A stretch of 64,000 nucleotides of DNA from Lachnospiraceae bacterium (GCA_019422065.1 JAHZEA010000002.1:1-64000); one strand, 5' to 3'. Positions 33,288-41,673 are shown, counted from the stretch's first letter. Numbers and translations: made by a program. Notes: generated from the letters alone by a model not told the origin.

Positions 33288-33776
33288 TTACCACTCGTGT
33301 CTGTGCAGCTGTCCGTAAAGCTTCATACCTTTAAAATCCTGCTGTCTAAGGGCTTCATAGAGCATAATGGCAACTGAATTTGAAAGGTTAAGGCTTCTGG
33401 CCTCACCATACATAGGTATTCTAACTGCTGTATCTTTGTAATCAAGAAGTATTTCTTCCGGTATTCCGGCGGACTCTTTGCCAAACATTATATAGTCGTT
33501 TTCGTCATATTGCGCATCAGTATATATTTTTTTGGCTTTTGTTGTAGCCATCCAAATTTTGGCATTAGGATTTTTCTCTTTAAAATCCTCGAAATTTTCA
33601 TAATATCTGATATCCAATTCCGACCAATAATCAAGTCCGGCTCTTTTTAAATACTTATCCTCAACAGAAAATCCCAAAGGCTTTATAAGGTGCAAAACAG
33701 TATTTGTAACAGAGCATGTTCTTGCTATATTTCCGGCATTTTGCGGTATTTCCGGCTCATGCAGCACTATATTCAT
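33288..33776 (-). CDS. trmL: tRNA (cytidine/uridine-34 2'-O)-methyltransferase TrmL
   Basis: A 162-residue SPOUT methyltransferase, beginning NIVLHEPEIPQNAGNIARTC, the classic TrmL/CspR start. The SAM-binding knot motifs MFGKESAGIPEEIL and RIPMYGEARSLNLSNSVAIM are complete. It methylates the wobble base of tRNA-Leu. Single gene, terminator behind it. Confidence 0.94.
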   Translation of the reverse strand: MNIVLHEPEIPQNAGNIARTCSVTNTVLHLIKPLGFSVEDKYLKRAGLDYWSELDIRYYENFEDFKEKNPNAKIWMATTKAKKIYTDAQYDENDYIMFGKESAGIPEEILLDYKDTAVRIPMYGEARSLNLSNSVAIMLYEALRQQDFKGMKLYGQLHRHEW

Positions 33777-33828
33777 TATTGTTGCCTCCCGTAATAAAAT
33801 TAAAGTTTTCTAAAATAATTATATTGTG

Positions 33829-33871
33829 TTGACAAATTGTAAAAAAGTTATTATTATTAATTAATAATAAT
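33829..33871 (+). promoter_or_regulatory. Promoter and 22-base palindromic operator of the Fur-family gene
   Basis: TTGACA (33829-33834), 17 bases, TATTAT (33852-33857). The -10 lies inside a perfect palindrome, ATTATTATTAATTAATAATAAT (33850-33871 with its flanking A and T), directly upstream of the ribosome site. The AT-rich form is like PerR/Fur boxes, so autoregulation is likely. Confidence 0.75.
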
Positions 33872-33891
33872 TATTAATAAGGAGAATGTCT

Positions 33892-34311
33892 ATGAAGCAG
33901 TTCGCGGAAATTTTAAAAGAAAAAGGATTAAAAGTAACTCCTCAGCGTCTTGCCGTATACTCCGCTCTTGTAAGTACAAAATCACACCCGTCAGCCGAGG
34001 CTATACATAAAATGCTCATTGCAGATAACCCGTCAATAAGTCTTGCTACTGTTTATAAAACTTTAGACAGCTTTAAAACAGCAGGCTTAATAAAAGAGCT
34101 TAATTTCTGTTTTGAGTATTCCAACTACGACGCTGATATGTCAGACCACCAGCATATAGTATGCACAAAATGCTGCCATGTATTTGATGTTTACTATAAA
34201 CCGGATGAGGCTATGCGTGAGGATGTTGAAAAAGAAAGCGGCTTTAAAATAAATGATGAGCAAATTGTATTTTATGGCATTTGTCCTGAGTGCGCCGCTT
34301 CTTCCAAATAA
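33892..34311 (+). CDS. Fur-family metal-dependent regulator, PerR-like
   Basis: A 139-residue regulator: winged HTH (KGLKVTPQRLAVYSALV, then SLATVYKTLDSFKTAGLIKE), and a metal-binding dimerisation domain with DHQHIVCTKC and CPEC, the two CxxC pairs of a structural zinc. The His and Asp residues before CTKC resemble the PerR regulatory site, where metal-bound histidines are oxidised by peroxide. Two ATGs are six bases apart; AAGGAG suits the second (33892). Whether it senses peroxide, iron or zinc is not settled by sequence. Confidence 0.88.
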   Translation: MKQFAEILKEKGLKVTPQRLAVYSALVSTKSHPSAEAIHKMLIADNPSISLATVYKTLDSFKTAGLIKELNFCFEYSNYDADMSDHQHIVCTKCCHVFDVYYKPDEAMREDVEKESGFKINDEQIVFYGICPECAASSK

Positions 34312-34323
34312 ATCCATATATTT

Positions 34324-34352
34324 AAGGCTGCATTTAACGTCAGCCTTTTTTT
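34324..34352 (+). terminator. Terminator of the Fur-family gene
   Basis: AAGGCTG (34324-34330) pairs with CAGCCTT (34341-34347), followed by TTTTT. Confidence 0.8.
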
Positions 34353-34421
34353 ATTTCCCAATTCTGGCCTCTTCAGACATTTTTATAATCAATTATATAT
34401 TATAAAATAAAAAAGTAAAGT

Positions 34422-34453
34422 AAAAGCACGATGATATTCACCGTGCTTTTTAA
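34422..34453 (-). terminator. Terminator of the CoA-transferase gene
   Basis: AAAAGCACG (34422-34430) pairs with CGTGCTTTT (34442-34450); it lies just after the stop at 34457 on the minus strand. Confidence 0.75.
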
Positions 34454-34456
34454 TTA

Positions 34457-35761
34457 TTAAATCAAAATGTTAAGTTTCTTAGCCTCAAACAAAAGTTCTT
34501 CTCTGAATTTAGGATGTGCAATATTTATAATGGCTTTTGTGCGCTCACGCATTGTTTTGCCAAAAAGCTCAGCAACGCCGAATTCCGTAACTATACAGTC
34601 AACCTCATTTTTATGTGTTGTAACAGCCGAGCCGTAAGTAAGCATAGGCTTAATACGTGATATACTTCCGCCTTTAGCAGTTGAGTTCATAGCTATAAAG
34701 CTTCTGCCGCCTTTGCTCATTTTAGCGCCTTTTACATAGTCAAACTGTCCGCCCGGGCCGCTAAATGGCACAGGCCCCAATGTTTCGGAACACACCTGAC
34801 CGAAAAAATCTACCTCAAGGCCAGCGTTTACCGAAACAAACTTGTCATTTTTAGCTATGTTGTATGGGTCGTTTACATACTCAACAGGAAGCATTACAAG
34901 TGATGGGTTATTGTCTATATAGTCATATACTCTTTTGCTACCAAAACAAAATGTACTTACACTCTGTCTTTTGTGGAATGTCTTTTTCTCATTTGTAACA
35001 GCACCGCACTCTATTAAGTCCACCATAGCATCTGAAAACATTTCGGTATGTATTCCCAAATCCTTTTTACCTGCAAGAGCCTTGCCCAAAGCACCGGAAA
35101 CACCTCCAATGCCTATTTGAATAGTAGCTTCATCAGGTACCATTGGGGCTATTAAATCACCAATTTTATAATCATTTTCGCTTGGCTCCCCAACAGGAAG
35201 CTCAAATATAGGCTCGTCTTTTTCACAAAGAGCCTCTACCTGTGAAATATGAATGAAATTCTGCCCAAATGTACGCGGCATAAATTTATTAACTTCTACA
35301 TAAACATGCTTAGCGTTTCTTAACATACCCAGTGTTTCACCAAAGTATGGTCCTGTTGAAAAATATCCATGCTCATCCATAGGTGAAACAACCATAAGAA
35401 CAGCGTCTAAATCGTTTCTTAAATCGTAAATTTTAGGGTAATCGGAATAATTATAGCTGAAATAATCAAATCTGCCTTCCTGTCCGCCTTTTCGTGAACC
35501 GGCACCGAAAAACCACGACCTAAAATCGAATTTTCCTTCAAACTCCGGTTTAAGATAATCTCTGCCGCCAAAAGTAAGGGTTCCGTTTGTTTTTATTCCG
35601 CTTATTTCGCCTTTTTCAACTCTTTGGGCTATAGCATTAACAATATCCACAGGCTCACCCATACAAATAGGCGATGCGCAGTTGTAGCCGGATTTAATAA
35701 GCTTTGCAATACCTTCTGCTGTTGTAAGGCGCTCTTTATACATTACGTCGAATTTGCTCAA
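34457..35761 (-). CDS. Acyl-CoA:acetate CoA-transferase (butyryl-CoA or 4-hydroxybutyrate type)
   Basis: A 434-residue member of the acetyl-CoA hydrolase/transferase family. Landmarks are VSPMDEHGYFSTGP, LQ/IQIGIGGVSGALG (TIQIGIGGVSG), the catalytic glutamate in GIHTEMFSDAMVDL, and SGPGGQFDYVKGA. It moves CoA between acyl groups and acetate, for example to release butyrate. Butyryl-CoA:acetate and 4-hydroxybutyrate CoA-transferases are both close, and no butyrate gene is adjacent to decide. The start is TTG behind GGAGGGG. Its ribosome site lies in the 3' arm of a strong hairpin with seven T. Confidence 0.85.
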   Translation of the reverse strand: MSKFDVMYKERLTTAEGIAKLIKSGYNCASPICMGEPVDIVNAIAQRVEKGEISGIKTNGTLTFGGRDYLKPEFEGKFDFRSWFFGAGSRKGGQEGRFDYFSYNYSDYPKIYDLRNDLDAVLMVVSPMDEHGYFSTGPYFGETLGMLRNAKHVYVEVNKFMPRTFGQNFIHISQVEALCEKDEPIFELPVGEPSENDYKIGDLIAPMVPDEATIQIGIGGVSGALGKALAGKKDLGIHTEMFSDAMVDLIECGAVTNEKKTFHKRQSVSTFCFGSKRVYDYIDNNPSLVMLPVEYVNDPYNIAKNDKFVSVNAGLEVDFFGQVCSETLGPVPFSGPGGQFDYVKGAKMSKGGRSFIAMNSTAKGGSISRIKPMLTYGSAVTTHKNEVDCIVTEFGVAELFGKTMRERTKAIINIAHPKFREELLFEAKKLNILI

Positions 35762-35826
35762 AAAAATGCCCCTCCTTTATATTTACATTTAATTACCATT
35801 AACATAAATATACCATAGAAGGGCAT
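35760..35826 (-). promoter_or_regulatory. Hairpin with T-run covering the CoA-transferase ribosome site and start
   Basis: On the minus strand ATGCCCTTCT (35826-35817) pairs with GGAGGGGCAT (35775-35766, with G-T pairs), then TATATTTA (35812-35805) with TAAATATA (35785-35778). Seven T (35766-35760) follow directly and run into the TTG start. It reads as a terminator after xth, and also hides the Shine-Dalgarno sequence. Confidence 0.7.
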
Positions 35827-35867
35827 CACTTTGCTGGATTTTTTTGTATACAACAGCTTTTATTTAA

Positions 35868-36623
35868 TTATAAATCTATTATAAGCTCAACCGGGCAGTG
35901 GTCAGAACCCATAATATCAGTGTGAATAACGGCATCTTTCATTTTATCTGCTATATCATCAGAAACAACAAAATAGTCAATACGCCAACCGGCATTTTTC
36001 TCTCTTGCTTTAAATCTGTAGCTCCACCAAGAATAAATGCCTGTTTTATCCGGATAAAAATATCTGAAAGAATCTACAAAACCGCTTTTTAAAAGCTCTG
36101 TAAACTTTTCTCTTTCTTCATAAGTAAAACCGGCTTTTCCTATATTAGGCTTAGGGTTTTTAAGGTCTATTTCCTCGTGAGCCACATTAAGGTCACCGCA
36201 GAAAACAACGGGCTTAATGTTTTTAAGCTCTACAAGATAATCCCTCATGTCGTCTTCCCATTTTACCCTGTATTCAAGCCTTGCGTTTTCTGCCTGAGAG
36301 TTAGGCACATAAGCCGTTACATAAAAGAAGTTTTCAAACTCCAGTGTTATTACTCTGCCTTCCTTGTCGTGCTCATCTATGCCTATGCCGTAAGTTACAT
36401 TTAACGGTTTTATTTTTGTAAAAACAGCCGTGCCGGAATATCCCTTTTTCTCGGCATAGTTCCAGTACTGATAATATCCTTCGGTTTTAAGGTCAATCTG
36501 GCCTTCCTGAAGTTTCGTTTCCTGAACAGAAAATATATCAGCGTCAGCAGAATTAAAATAATCCATAAAACCTTTGCCAACAACGGCTCTAAGACCGTTT
36601 ACGTTCCACGAAATAAATCTCAT
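35868..36623 (-). CDS. xth: Exodeoxyribonuclease III
   Basis: A 251-residue AP endonuclease/exonuclease. Active-site motifs: SWNVNGLRA, VQETKL, CGDLNVAHEEIDL, WWSYRFKAREKNAGWRIDYF and GSDHCPVEL. It repairs abasic sites and blocked 3' ends. The ATG overlaps the stop of the dCMP deaminase gene by one base, so the two are co-transcribed. Confidence 0.95.
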   Translation of the reverse strand: MRFISWNVNGLRAVVGKGFMDYFNSADADIFSVQETKLQEGQIDLKTEGYYQYWNYAEKKGYSGTAVFTKIKPLNVTYGIGIDEHDKEGRVITLEFENFFYVTAYVPNSQAENARLEYRVKWEDDMRDYLVELKNIKPVVFCGDLNVAHEEIDLKNPKPNIGKAGFTYEEREKFTELLKSGFVDSFRYFYPDKTGIYSWWSYRFKAREKNAGWRIDYFVVSDDIADKMKDAVIHTDIMGSDHCPVELIIDL

Positions 36624-37075
36624 CAGTCAATACCTCCAACTTTTATAAGCTCTACATTGGCCTCGTTAAGCATGTTTAATGAAAGCTCGTCCGGATAATC
36701 ACCTTTATACACTATCTTTTTAATGCCTGCATTTATGGCCATTTTAGCGCATATTACACAAGGCTGAAGTGTAACGTACATTGTGGCGCCTTGTGTGCTT
36801 ACGCCTATTTTAGCCGCCTGAATTATTGCGTTTTGCTCGGCATGGAGCGCCCTGCAAAGCTCATGCCTCTCACCTGAAGGAATTTTAAGCTCACTTCTAT
36901 AGCACGAACCTATATCACTGCAATGCTTTATTCCTTCCGGAGCGCCGTTATAACCGGTAGTTATTATTCTGTTGTCTTTAACTATTAAGGCGCCTACCTG
37001 CCTTCTTAAACATGTGGAGCGTGTTTTTACTATTTCGGCTATCTGCATAAAATATTCGTCCCAGCTTGCGCGCAT
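36623..37075 (-). CDS. comEB: dCMP deaminase (ComEB-like)
   Basis: A 150-residue zinc deaminase. HAEQNAIIQ gives the catalytic His-Glu, and LQPCVICAK gives the two zinc cysteines. It converts dCMP to dUMP for thymidylate synthesis. The ATG at 37075 lies behind TTGGAGGGATTTTTT; longer in-frame ORF starts 20 codons earlier lie inside a hairpin. The Shine-Dalgarno follows directly on the T-run of that hairpin. Confidence 0.92.
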   Translation of the reverse strand: MRASWDEYFMQIAEIVKTRSTCLRRQVGALIVKDNRIITTGYNGAPEGIKHCSDIGSCYRSELKIPSGERHELCRALHAEQNAIIQAAKIGVSTQGATMYVTLQPCVICAKMAINAGIKKIVYKGDYPDELSLNMLNEANVELIKVGGID

Positions 37076-37088
37076 AAAAAATCCCTCC

Positions 37089-37145
37089 AAAAAATCGGTT
37101 CTTATTTTGTTTTTTGTTATTTTAACATACAACAACCGATTTTTT
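37089..37145 (-). terminator. Terminator after the JAMM-LysM gene, abutting the next ribosome site
   Basis: AAAAAATCGGTT (37145-37134 on the minus strand) pairs perfectly with AACCGATTTTTT (37100-37089). The T-run is directly followed by GGAGGG of comEB. Confidence 0.78.
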
Positions 37146-37171
37146 AAGGGAATTTTATAAATTGATATTAT

Positions 37172-38386
37172 TTAATTATTCTCAACATTTGGAAGCACTA
37201 TTCTTTCACCTACGTAAAGCGTGTCTATATCCGTTATGGAGTTAATCTCCATTACAGATGTTATCATCTCCGGCGAGCCATAGTAGCTATCGCATATACT
37301 CCAAAGTGTATCTCCGTACTGTATTGTATAAATTGCGGCTGAATCCAGATTTTTATCTTCTTTTGTTTCCTCTTTCGCGTTTTCATCTTTGAGGCTTTGT
37401 TCTTCTTTACGCTTTTGCTCCTCTTCTTGGGCCTTAACTGCAAAAACCTGTTCAGCTTTGCTTTCTATCTGAGTATTTATAGTTTCATATGAATACTTAA
37501 CATCAGTTATTTCTTTTTCCAAAGTCTGTATTCTATCCATATTATTTACCATATTAACACACATAAACACAAAAGCGGCACATATGGCACCTGTAAAAAC
37601 AGTCATGGCGGCATATTTTCCGTTTTTTGATTTTCTTTTGCTGTCTTCTTTGGCATTAAGAACTTTCCTTATTCTCTCAGCCGCATCTATTCGGTCTATA
37701 GGTTCAGGCTTGTCCTTTGTGTCAAAACCGGCTTCGTCAGTTTTATCAAATTCCGGCATTTCCTCTTTTCTTATGCTTTCGGGTATTTCCTTAGGCTTTG
37801 ATATGCTGTTATCCAGCATATACTCCTGCATAGCCTCGTTTTTATCATAGTATATAAAATAACCCTTTACCGGCCGTAAAGATGTCATTTCGTCATTATA
37901 GGCATAAAAACATTCCTGTTTTTCCATAGGGTCTATTGTACAGAAAACCTGAAATTTGTTTTTAAAGCACCTTTTATGGAATACCTCATCTCGGGCCATC
38001 ATAAAAATGCCAAATTCCGGCTGAACATGGCACCAGCCAAGCACGCTCAAACCATCAAAGTATTTTCGCATCTGTTCATTTATGTAAATCCATGACTCAT
38101 CAGTAAATGTAAGAGCACCGTTTTCCTCTGCGGTATTTTTAGCCTGTATAACACCGCTTATAATAACCACATCGCAGTTGTTTATGTATGTATGCTTTCC
38201 GGCCAAAACCATAAGCTTTTCTTTTGAGCCGCCTGTTTTGGCGTATTGGTACATATATGTATATACGTAATCCTCAATGTATATTTTAAGCGTTTTGTCT
38301 ATATTGCCCATCTGCTTTACATTAACAGGAAACGTAAATTCCTTCTGGCCCGGCGCTGTGCCGTTTTGTTCAAAATCCTGTTCCAT
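37172..38386 (-). CDS. Membrane protein with degenerate JAMM/MPN domain, coiled coil and LysM domain
   Basis: A 404-residue protein with three parts. Residues ~30-185 resemble a JAMM/MPN metalloprotease domain: E56 in the strand EKLMVLAG, then GWCHVQPEFGIFMMARD. The JAMM motif HxH-x10-D is only partly kept: H120 and D133 stay, the second His is Q122 and the Ser is Met. Residues 259-281 form one TM segment, 285-345 an acidic/basic coiled coil, and 353-398 a LysM domain (YTIQYGDTLWSICDSYYG ... VGERIVLP). The basic side before the TM suggests N-terminus inside and LysM outside. Probably a non-catalytic envelope scaffold, possibly sporulation-linked. Function not known. Confidence 0.7.
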   Translation of the reverse strand: MEQDFEQNGTAPGQKEFTFPVNVKQMGNIDKTLKIYIEDYVYTYMYQYAKTGGSKEKLMVLAGKHTYINNCDVVIISGVIQAKNTAEENGALTFTDESWIYINEQMRKYFDGLSVLGWCHVQPEFGIFMMARDEVFHKRCFKNKFQVFCTIDPMEKQECFYAYNDEMTSLRPVKGYFIYYDKNEAMQEYMLDNSISKPKEIPESIRKEEMPEFDKTDEAGFDTKDKPEPIDRIDAAERIRKVLNAKEDSKRKSKNGKYAAMTVFTGAICAAFVFMCVNMVNNMDRIQTLEKEITDVKYSYETINTQIESKAEQVFAVKAQEEEQKRKEEQSLKDENAKEETKEDKNLDSAAIYTIQYGDTLWSICDSYYGSPEMITSVMEINSITDIDTLYVGERIVLPNVENN

Positions 38387-38636
38387 GCTGCGTCCTCCCC
38401 TTTTTTAGCGGTATATTTAAAAATTTCGATTGCTGTAAAACTTTTGCGCCAATAAACGGCACCTGTCTTATACAGTAAAAGCCATTTAATTTGTCTTAAA
38501 AAAAATATACCACCTAAGACGGGGAGATTTTGTAGAAAGCTGTAAAGAACGCTCTTTTTTCAAACGCAAATTTCAGCAAAAAAATACTTATTTACAATAT
38601 TTTTACAGTGGCTTTATAACTTAGCTACACAATAAA
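38387..38636. other. Gap upstream of the JAMM-LysM gene
   Basis: The gap holds the GGGGAGG ribosome site of the minus-strand gene and AT-rich sequence. No sigma-A promoter with good spacing is visible, and a sporulation sigma promoter cannot be confirmed by eye. Confidence 0.4.
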
Positions 38637-38668
38637 AAACAGGCAAAGCAAACGGCTCTGCCTGTTTT
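38637..38668 (-). terminator. Terminator of pgi
   Basis: AAACAGGCA and TGCCTGTTT arms (about 38637-38645 and 38659-38668) with A and T runs. It lies 13 bases after the pgi stop. Confidence 0.75.
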
Positions 38669-38680
38669 GAATATTATCAA

Positions 38681-40093
38681 TTATTTAATTATGTATTTAT
38701 CCTTCTTTTCCGGTCTTGCGTCTAATTCTTTCTTCTTTTCGTCATATCCCGGTCTGCCAAACATAGCATAAGTTGCGTTTTTGCCTTCTTCAACACCCGG
38801 CTGGTCAAAAGCGTTTATATTAAGCAGCTCACCTGCAAAACCGGTAGCTACTTCAAACATGTATAAAAGCTCACCTAAAGTAAACTCGTTAACTTCCGGC
38901 AGTGTGATAGTAAGACTCATTTTACCAGCTTTATAAAGAGCATATTCTGTAGCCATCTGCTCTGTCTGTATAAGTCTGTTTTGTGTAACACCGCCTAAAA
39001 AGCCAAGACTTGGTATATCGCCGTAAATAGCCGGAATATCCATTGTTCTTCTGAATTTTTCAACACCTAAAAGCACAATCATTTTATCAAAAGGTCCTTC
39101 TGTGTAAAGCTGAACCTGTGAGTGCTGGTCTGTAACGCCTAAAGCCTTAACAGGTGTCTGTCCGGCATATATTTCGTTATGCTCATTGTCGAATTTCTTT
39201 CCAAGGGATTCAGCCCAAAGCTGAGCAAACCAGTCTGAAATAAGCTTTAATGAGTCTGCATAAGGCATCATAACGGCAATGTTTCTGCCTTTATTCATAG
39301 CTATGTAGCTTAAAACAGCGTACATATAAGCAGGATTTTTATAAATATCCTCATTTTTGCAAATTTCGTCCATATATGCGGCGCCTTCAAGCATTTTTTT
39401 AATGTCTATTCCGCACATAGCCGCTGGCAGTAAGCCAACCGGTGTAAGCTCAGAGAACCTTCCGCCTACTCCCGAAGGAATTATAAATGTCTTATAGCCT
39501 TCTTCTTTGGCTATTTTAATAAGGTTGCCGTTTACTTTGTCTGTTGTGCATACAATATGCTTAGCGGCTTCTTCTTTGCTTAATTTTTCAGAAAGCATTT
39601 CTTTAATTATCATAAACTGGCTCATTGTTTCGGAAGTACTGCCGCTTTTTGAAATGCAGTTGAAAAGACATTTTGTAACGTCTATCATGTCAAAGAAGTA
39701 AGAAAGCTTCTCAGGGTCTACGTTATCCATTACATAAAGCTTAGGAAAACCGTTTCTTTTTTCTTTAGGAAGCTCATTATAATAAGGGCTGTTTATAGCC
39801 TGCTGAACTGCCATAGGGCCTAAAGCTGAACCGCCTATACCTAAAACAACAAATGCGTCAAAATCATCTTTAACACTGTTGGCGTAATTAATTATATCCT
39901 CAACAACTTCATTCTGGTTATATGGCAAATCCCGCCAATCCATTTTGCCCGAATTGCGTTTTTCAATCATAGCCTTGTGAGCAGACTCGATTTTTACTTT
40001 AAGTTCCTGTATGTCATCTTCTTTAATGCCTTTTTCGCCTATGAAGTCACTCATCATGTTGTTAAAATCAAACTTAATACCCATGTTGCCCAT
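38681..40093 (-). CDS. pgi: Glucose-6-phosphate isomerase
   Basis: A 470-residue enzyme converting glucose-6-phosphate and fructose-6-phosphate. Motifs: VLGIGGSALGP, SKSGSTSETMSQF, VGGRFSELTPVGLLPA, the active-site QLWAESLGKKFD and GGVTQNRLIQTEQMATEYAL. It is of the shorter, clostridial/Bacillus-type length. It begins 20 bases after the pdaA stop, so the two may be one transcript. GGGGGAATTAGAA precedes the ATG. Confidence 0.94.
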   Translation of the reverse strand: MGNMGIKFDFNNMMSDFIGEKGIKEDDIQELKVKIESAHKAMIEKRNSGKMDWRDLPYNQNEVVEDIINYANSVKDDFDAFVVLGIGGSALGPMAVQQAINSPYYNELPKEKRNGFPKLYVMDNVDPEKLSYFFDMIDVTKCLFNCISKSGSTSETMSQFMIIKEMLSEKLSKEEAAKHIVCTTDKVNGNLIKIAKEEGYKTFIIPSGVGGRFSELTPVGLLPAAMCGIDIKKMLEGAAYMDEICKNEDIYKNPAYMYAVLSYIAMNKGRNIAVMMPYADSLKLISDWFAQLWAESLGKKFDNEHNEIYAGQTPVKALGVTDQHSQVQLYTEGPFDKMIVLLGVEKFRRTMDIPAIYGDIPSLGFLGGVTQNRLIQTEQMATEYALYKAGKMSLTITLPEVNEFTLGELLYMFEVATGFAGELLNINAFDQPGVEEGKNATYAMFGRPGYDEKKKELDARPEKKDKYIIK

Positions 40094-40113
40094 TTCTAAT
40101 TCCCCCTTATATT

Positions 40114-40992
40114 TTATGGAAGCCTGTAAAGGCTTTCAAATGTGTAGCCTTGTGCTTTAAGCTCCTTTATTGCGCTGTCAAGAGCCTCAGTATTAGACTG
40201 AGATACAGCATGAAGAAGCATTATACAGCCGTTATGGCTATAGTTTATTATGTTATTAAAAGCAGCCTCTTTGCCCGGCTGGTCATCTGTAACCCAGTCC
40301 CTATAGGCAAAGCTCCAAAATATGGTTTTGTACCCCAACTGCTGTGTTTTTTCAAGTGTTCTAATGCTGTAAACACCCTCTGGCGGCCTGAAAAACGGAG
40401 GCATGTCCTGACCGGTAACTTCTTTAAAATACTCGGCACAGCCGTTTATTTCTTCCGCTATCTGCTCATCTGTTAATGCTGTTAAATCCGGATGAGTAAC
40501 TGAATGATTGCCTACCACATGGCCTTCGTTTACCATTCTTTTAACCAGTTCCGGCTCACTTTCTATGTAGCTTTTTGTTACAAAAAATGCCGCCGGCACA
40601 TCATTTGCCTTTAAAGTATCAAGTATCTGGCTTGTGCAGCCGTTTTCGTAGCCTTCATCAAATGTAAGATATATAACCTTACGGCTTACATCGCCTAAAT
40701 AATATGCATCATATTGACTTATGTTTATGTCCATTTGAGCGCTTGGCGGTGTTTTGGTTGTGTTTCTTGAAAACCACCAGCTTTTTCTGTCGTTATAGCC
40801 AACAAGCGGACTATTGCTCTCCGGCTGAGGCGGCATTAAGGCCTTTATAGCCTCATAGTCAAACTCCTGCTCCTGACTAACCTGCTGTGTTTCCTGCTCA
40901 GTACTGCTTTTAAAAACATCAGTATCAAATGTGGCAGTTTGGCAAACTGTCATAGCTGCTGAAACAAGATATGCTGTAAAACGTGAAATCAT
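40114..40992 (-). CDS. pdaA: Polysaccharide deacetylase, PdaA-like delta-lactam de-N-acetylase
   Basis: A 292-residue NodB-homology protein. An N-terminal hydrophobic segment (about 6-22) is a signal peptide or anchor. The deacetylase motifs are IYLTFDEGYENG, NHSVTHPDL, RPPEGVYS and the late LLHAVSQSNTEAL. The TFDxGYENG form is typical of PdaA, which prepares muramic-delta-lactam in spore cortex. An expressed promoter was not identified; a sporulation sigma factor is likely. Confidence 0.88.
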   Translation of the reverse strand: MISRFTAYLVSAAMTVCQTATFDTDVFKSSTEQETQQVSQEQEFDYEAIKALMPPQPESNSPLVGYNDRKSWWFSRNTTKTPPSAQMDINISQYDAYYLGDVSRKVIYLTFDEGYENGCTSQILDTLKANDVPAAFFVTKSYIESEPELVKRMVNEGHVVGNHSVTHPDLTALTDEQIAEEINGCAEYFKEVTGQDMPPFFRPPEGVYSIRTLEKTQQLGYKTIFWSFAYRDWVTDDQPGKEAAFNNIINYSHNGCIMLLHAVSQSNTEALDSAIKELKAQGYTFESLYRLP

Positions 40993-41256
40993 TTAATCAC
41001 AACCCTTCTGCCCAAAAATACGCTTATGCAAAACTCAGGGCGGTTTTAGATGTATAAAAATCAATTATATTTTTCTATGCTATTAATTATACCATTTTTT
41101 ACATATTATATAAAGCAGTTATGTGTTCTTTAATGCAACTTAATATTTTAAAATTCTTTTAAAAACATCAAATAAAACTATATGTAAAAAAAAGGAAAAA
41201 ATAATGTAATATTTTTAGCTATATTTAAAGTTTTATATAATTTCCATAATTAAACC
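40993..41256. other. AT-rich gap between divergent pdaA and ferredoxin genes
   Basis: About 260 bases, strongly AT-rich. I find no open frame, repeat or RNA fold worth reporting. The pdaA promoter should lie here, but no sigma-A pattern is convincing. Confidence 0.4.
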
Positions 41257-41285
41257 TTGCATAATGCACAGTTTTGATATAGAAT
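41257..41285 (+). promoter_or_regulatory. Promoter of the ferredoxin gene
   Basis: TTGCAT (41257-41262), 17 bases, TAGAAT (41280-41285), 34 bases before the start at 41320. Confidence 0.65.
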
Positions 41286-41319
41286 AGAAAATAATAATTC
41301 AGTGGGAGGTGTAATTCCA

Positions 41320-41490
41320 ATGGCATACAAAATTGATAGCAGCTGTATCGGATGTGGCGCTTGCGCAGGTGAGTGTCCAGTAGGCGCAATCAAAGAGGAC
41401 GGCGGTGTTTTCGTAATCGACGAAGCATCTTGCATCGACTGTGGTGCATGTGCTGGTGCTTGTCCAGTAGGCGCTCCAAAACAGGCTTAA
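41320..41490 (+). CDS. 2[4Fe-4S] ferredoxin
   Basis: A 56-residue clostridial ferredoxin. Two complete cluster motifs: Cys 9, 12, 15 and 19, and Cys 38, 41, 44 and 48 (CIGCGACAGECP and CIDCGACAGACP). It carries low-potential electrons in the cytoplasm. It is a plausible partner of the pyruvate:ferredoxin oxidoreductase at 10184. The ATG at 41320 follows GGGAGG. It has its own promoter and terminator. Confidence 0.96.
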   Translation: MAYKIDSSCIGCGACAGECPVGAIKEDGGVFVIDEASCIDCGACAGACPVGAPKQA

Positions 41491-41523
41491 TTGGAATTCC
41501 TGTTAAAAAGAGATACTTATTAT

Positions 41524-41557
41524 AAAAAGAGAGCTTATATAGGCTCTCTTTTTTTAT
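41524..41557 (+). terminator. Terminator of the ferredoxin gene
   Basis: AAGAGAGC (41527-41534) pairs with GCTCTCTT (41543-41550), followed by a run of T. Confidence 0.85.
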
Positions 41558-41633
41558 TATTTTATAAGCCGTAATATGCTATAAACTTTATAAATAAACA
41601 TATAAAATCTGCATTATATATTTAAGAATAACT

Positions 41634-41664
41634 AAAAAATACCGCATATATTAATATGCGGTAT
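41634..41664 (-). terminator. Terminator of the dnaB operon
   Basis: ATACCGCATAT (41639-41649) pairs perfectly with ATATGCGGTAT (41654-41664); on the minus strand TTTTTT follows. Confidence 0.85.
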
Positions 41665-41673
41665 AAATTATAT

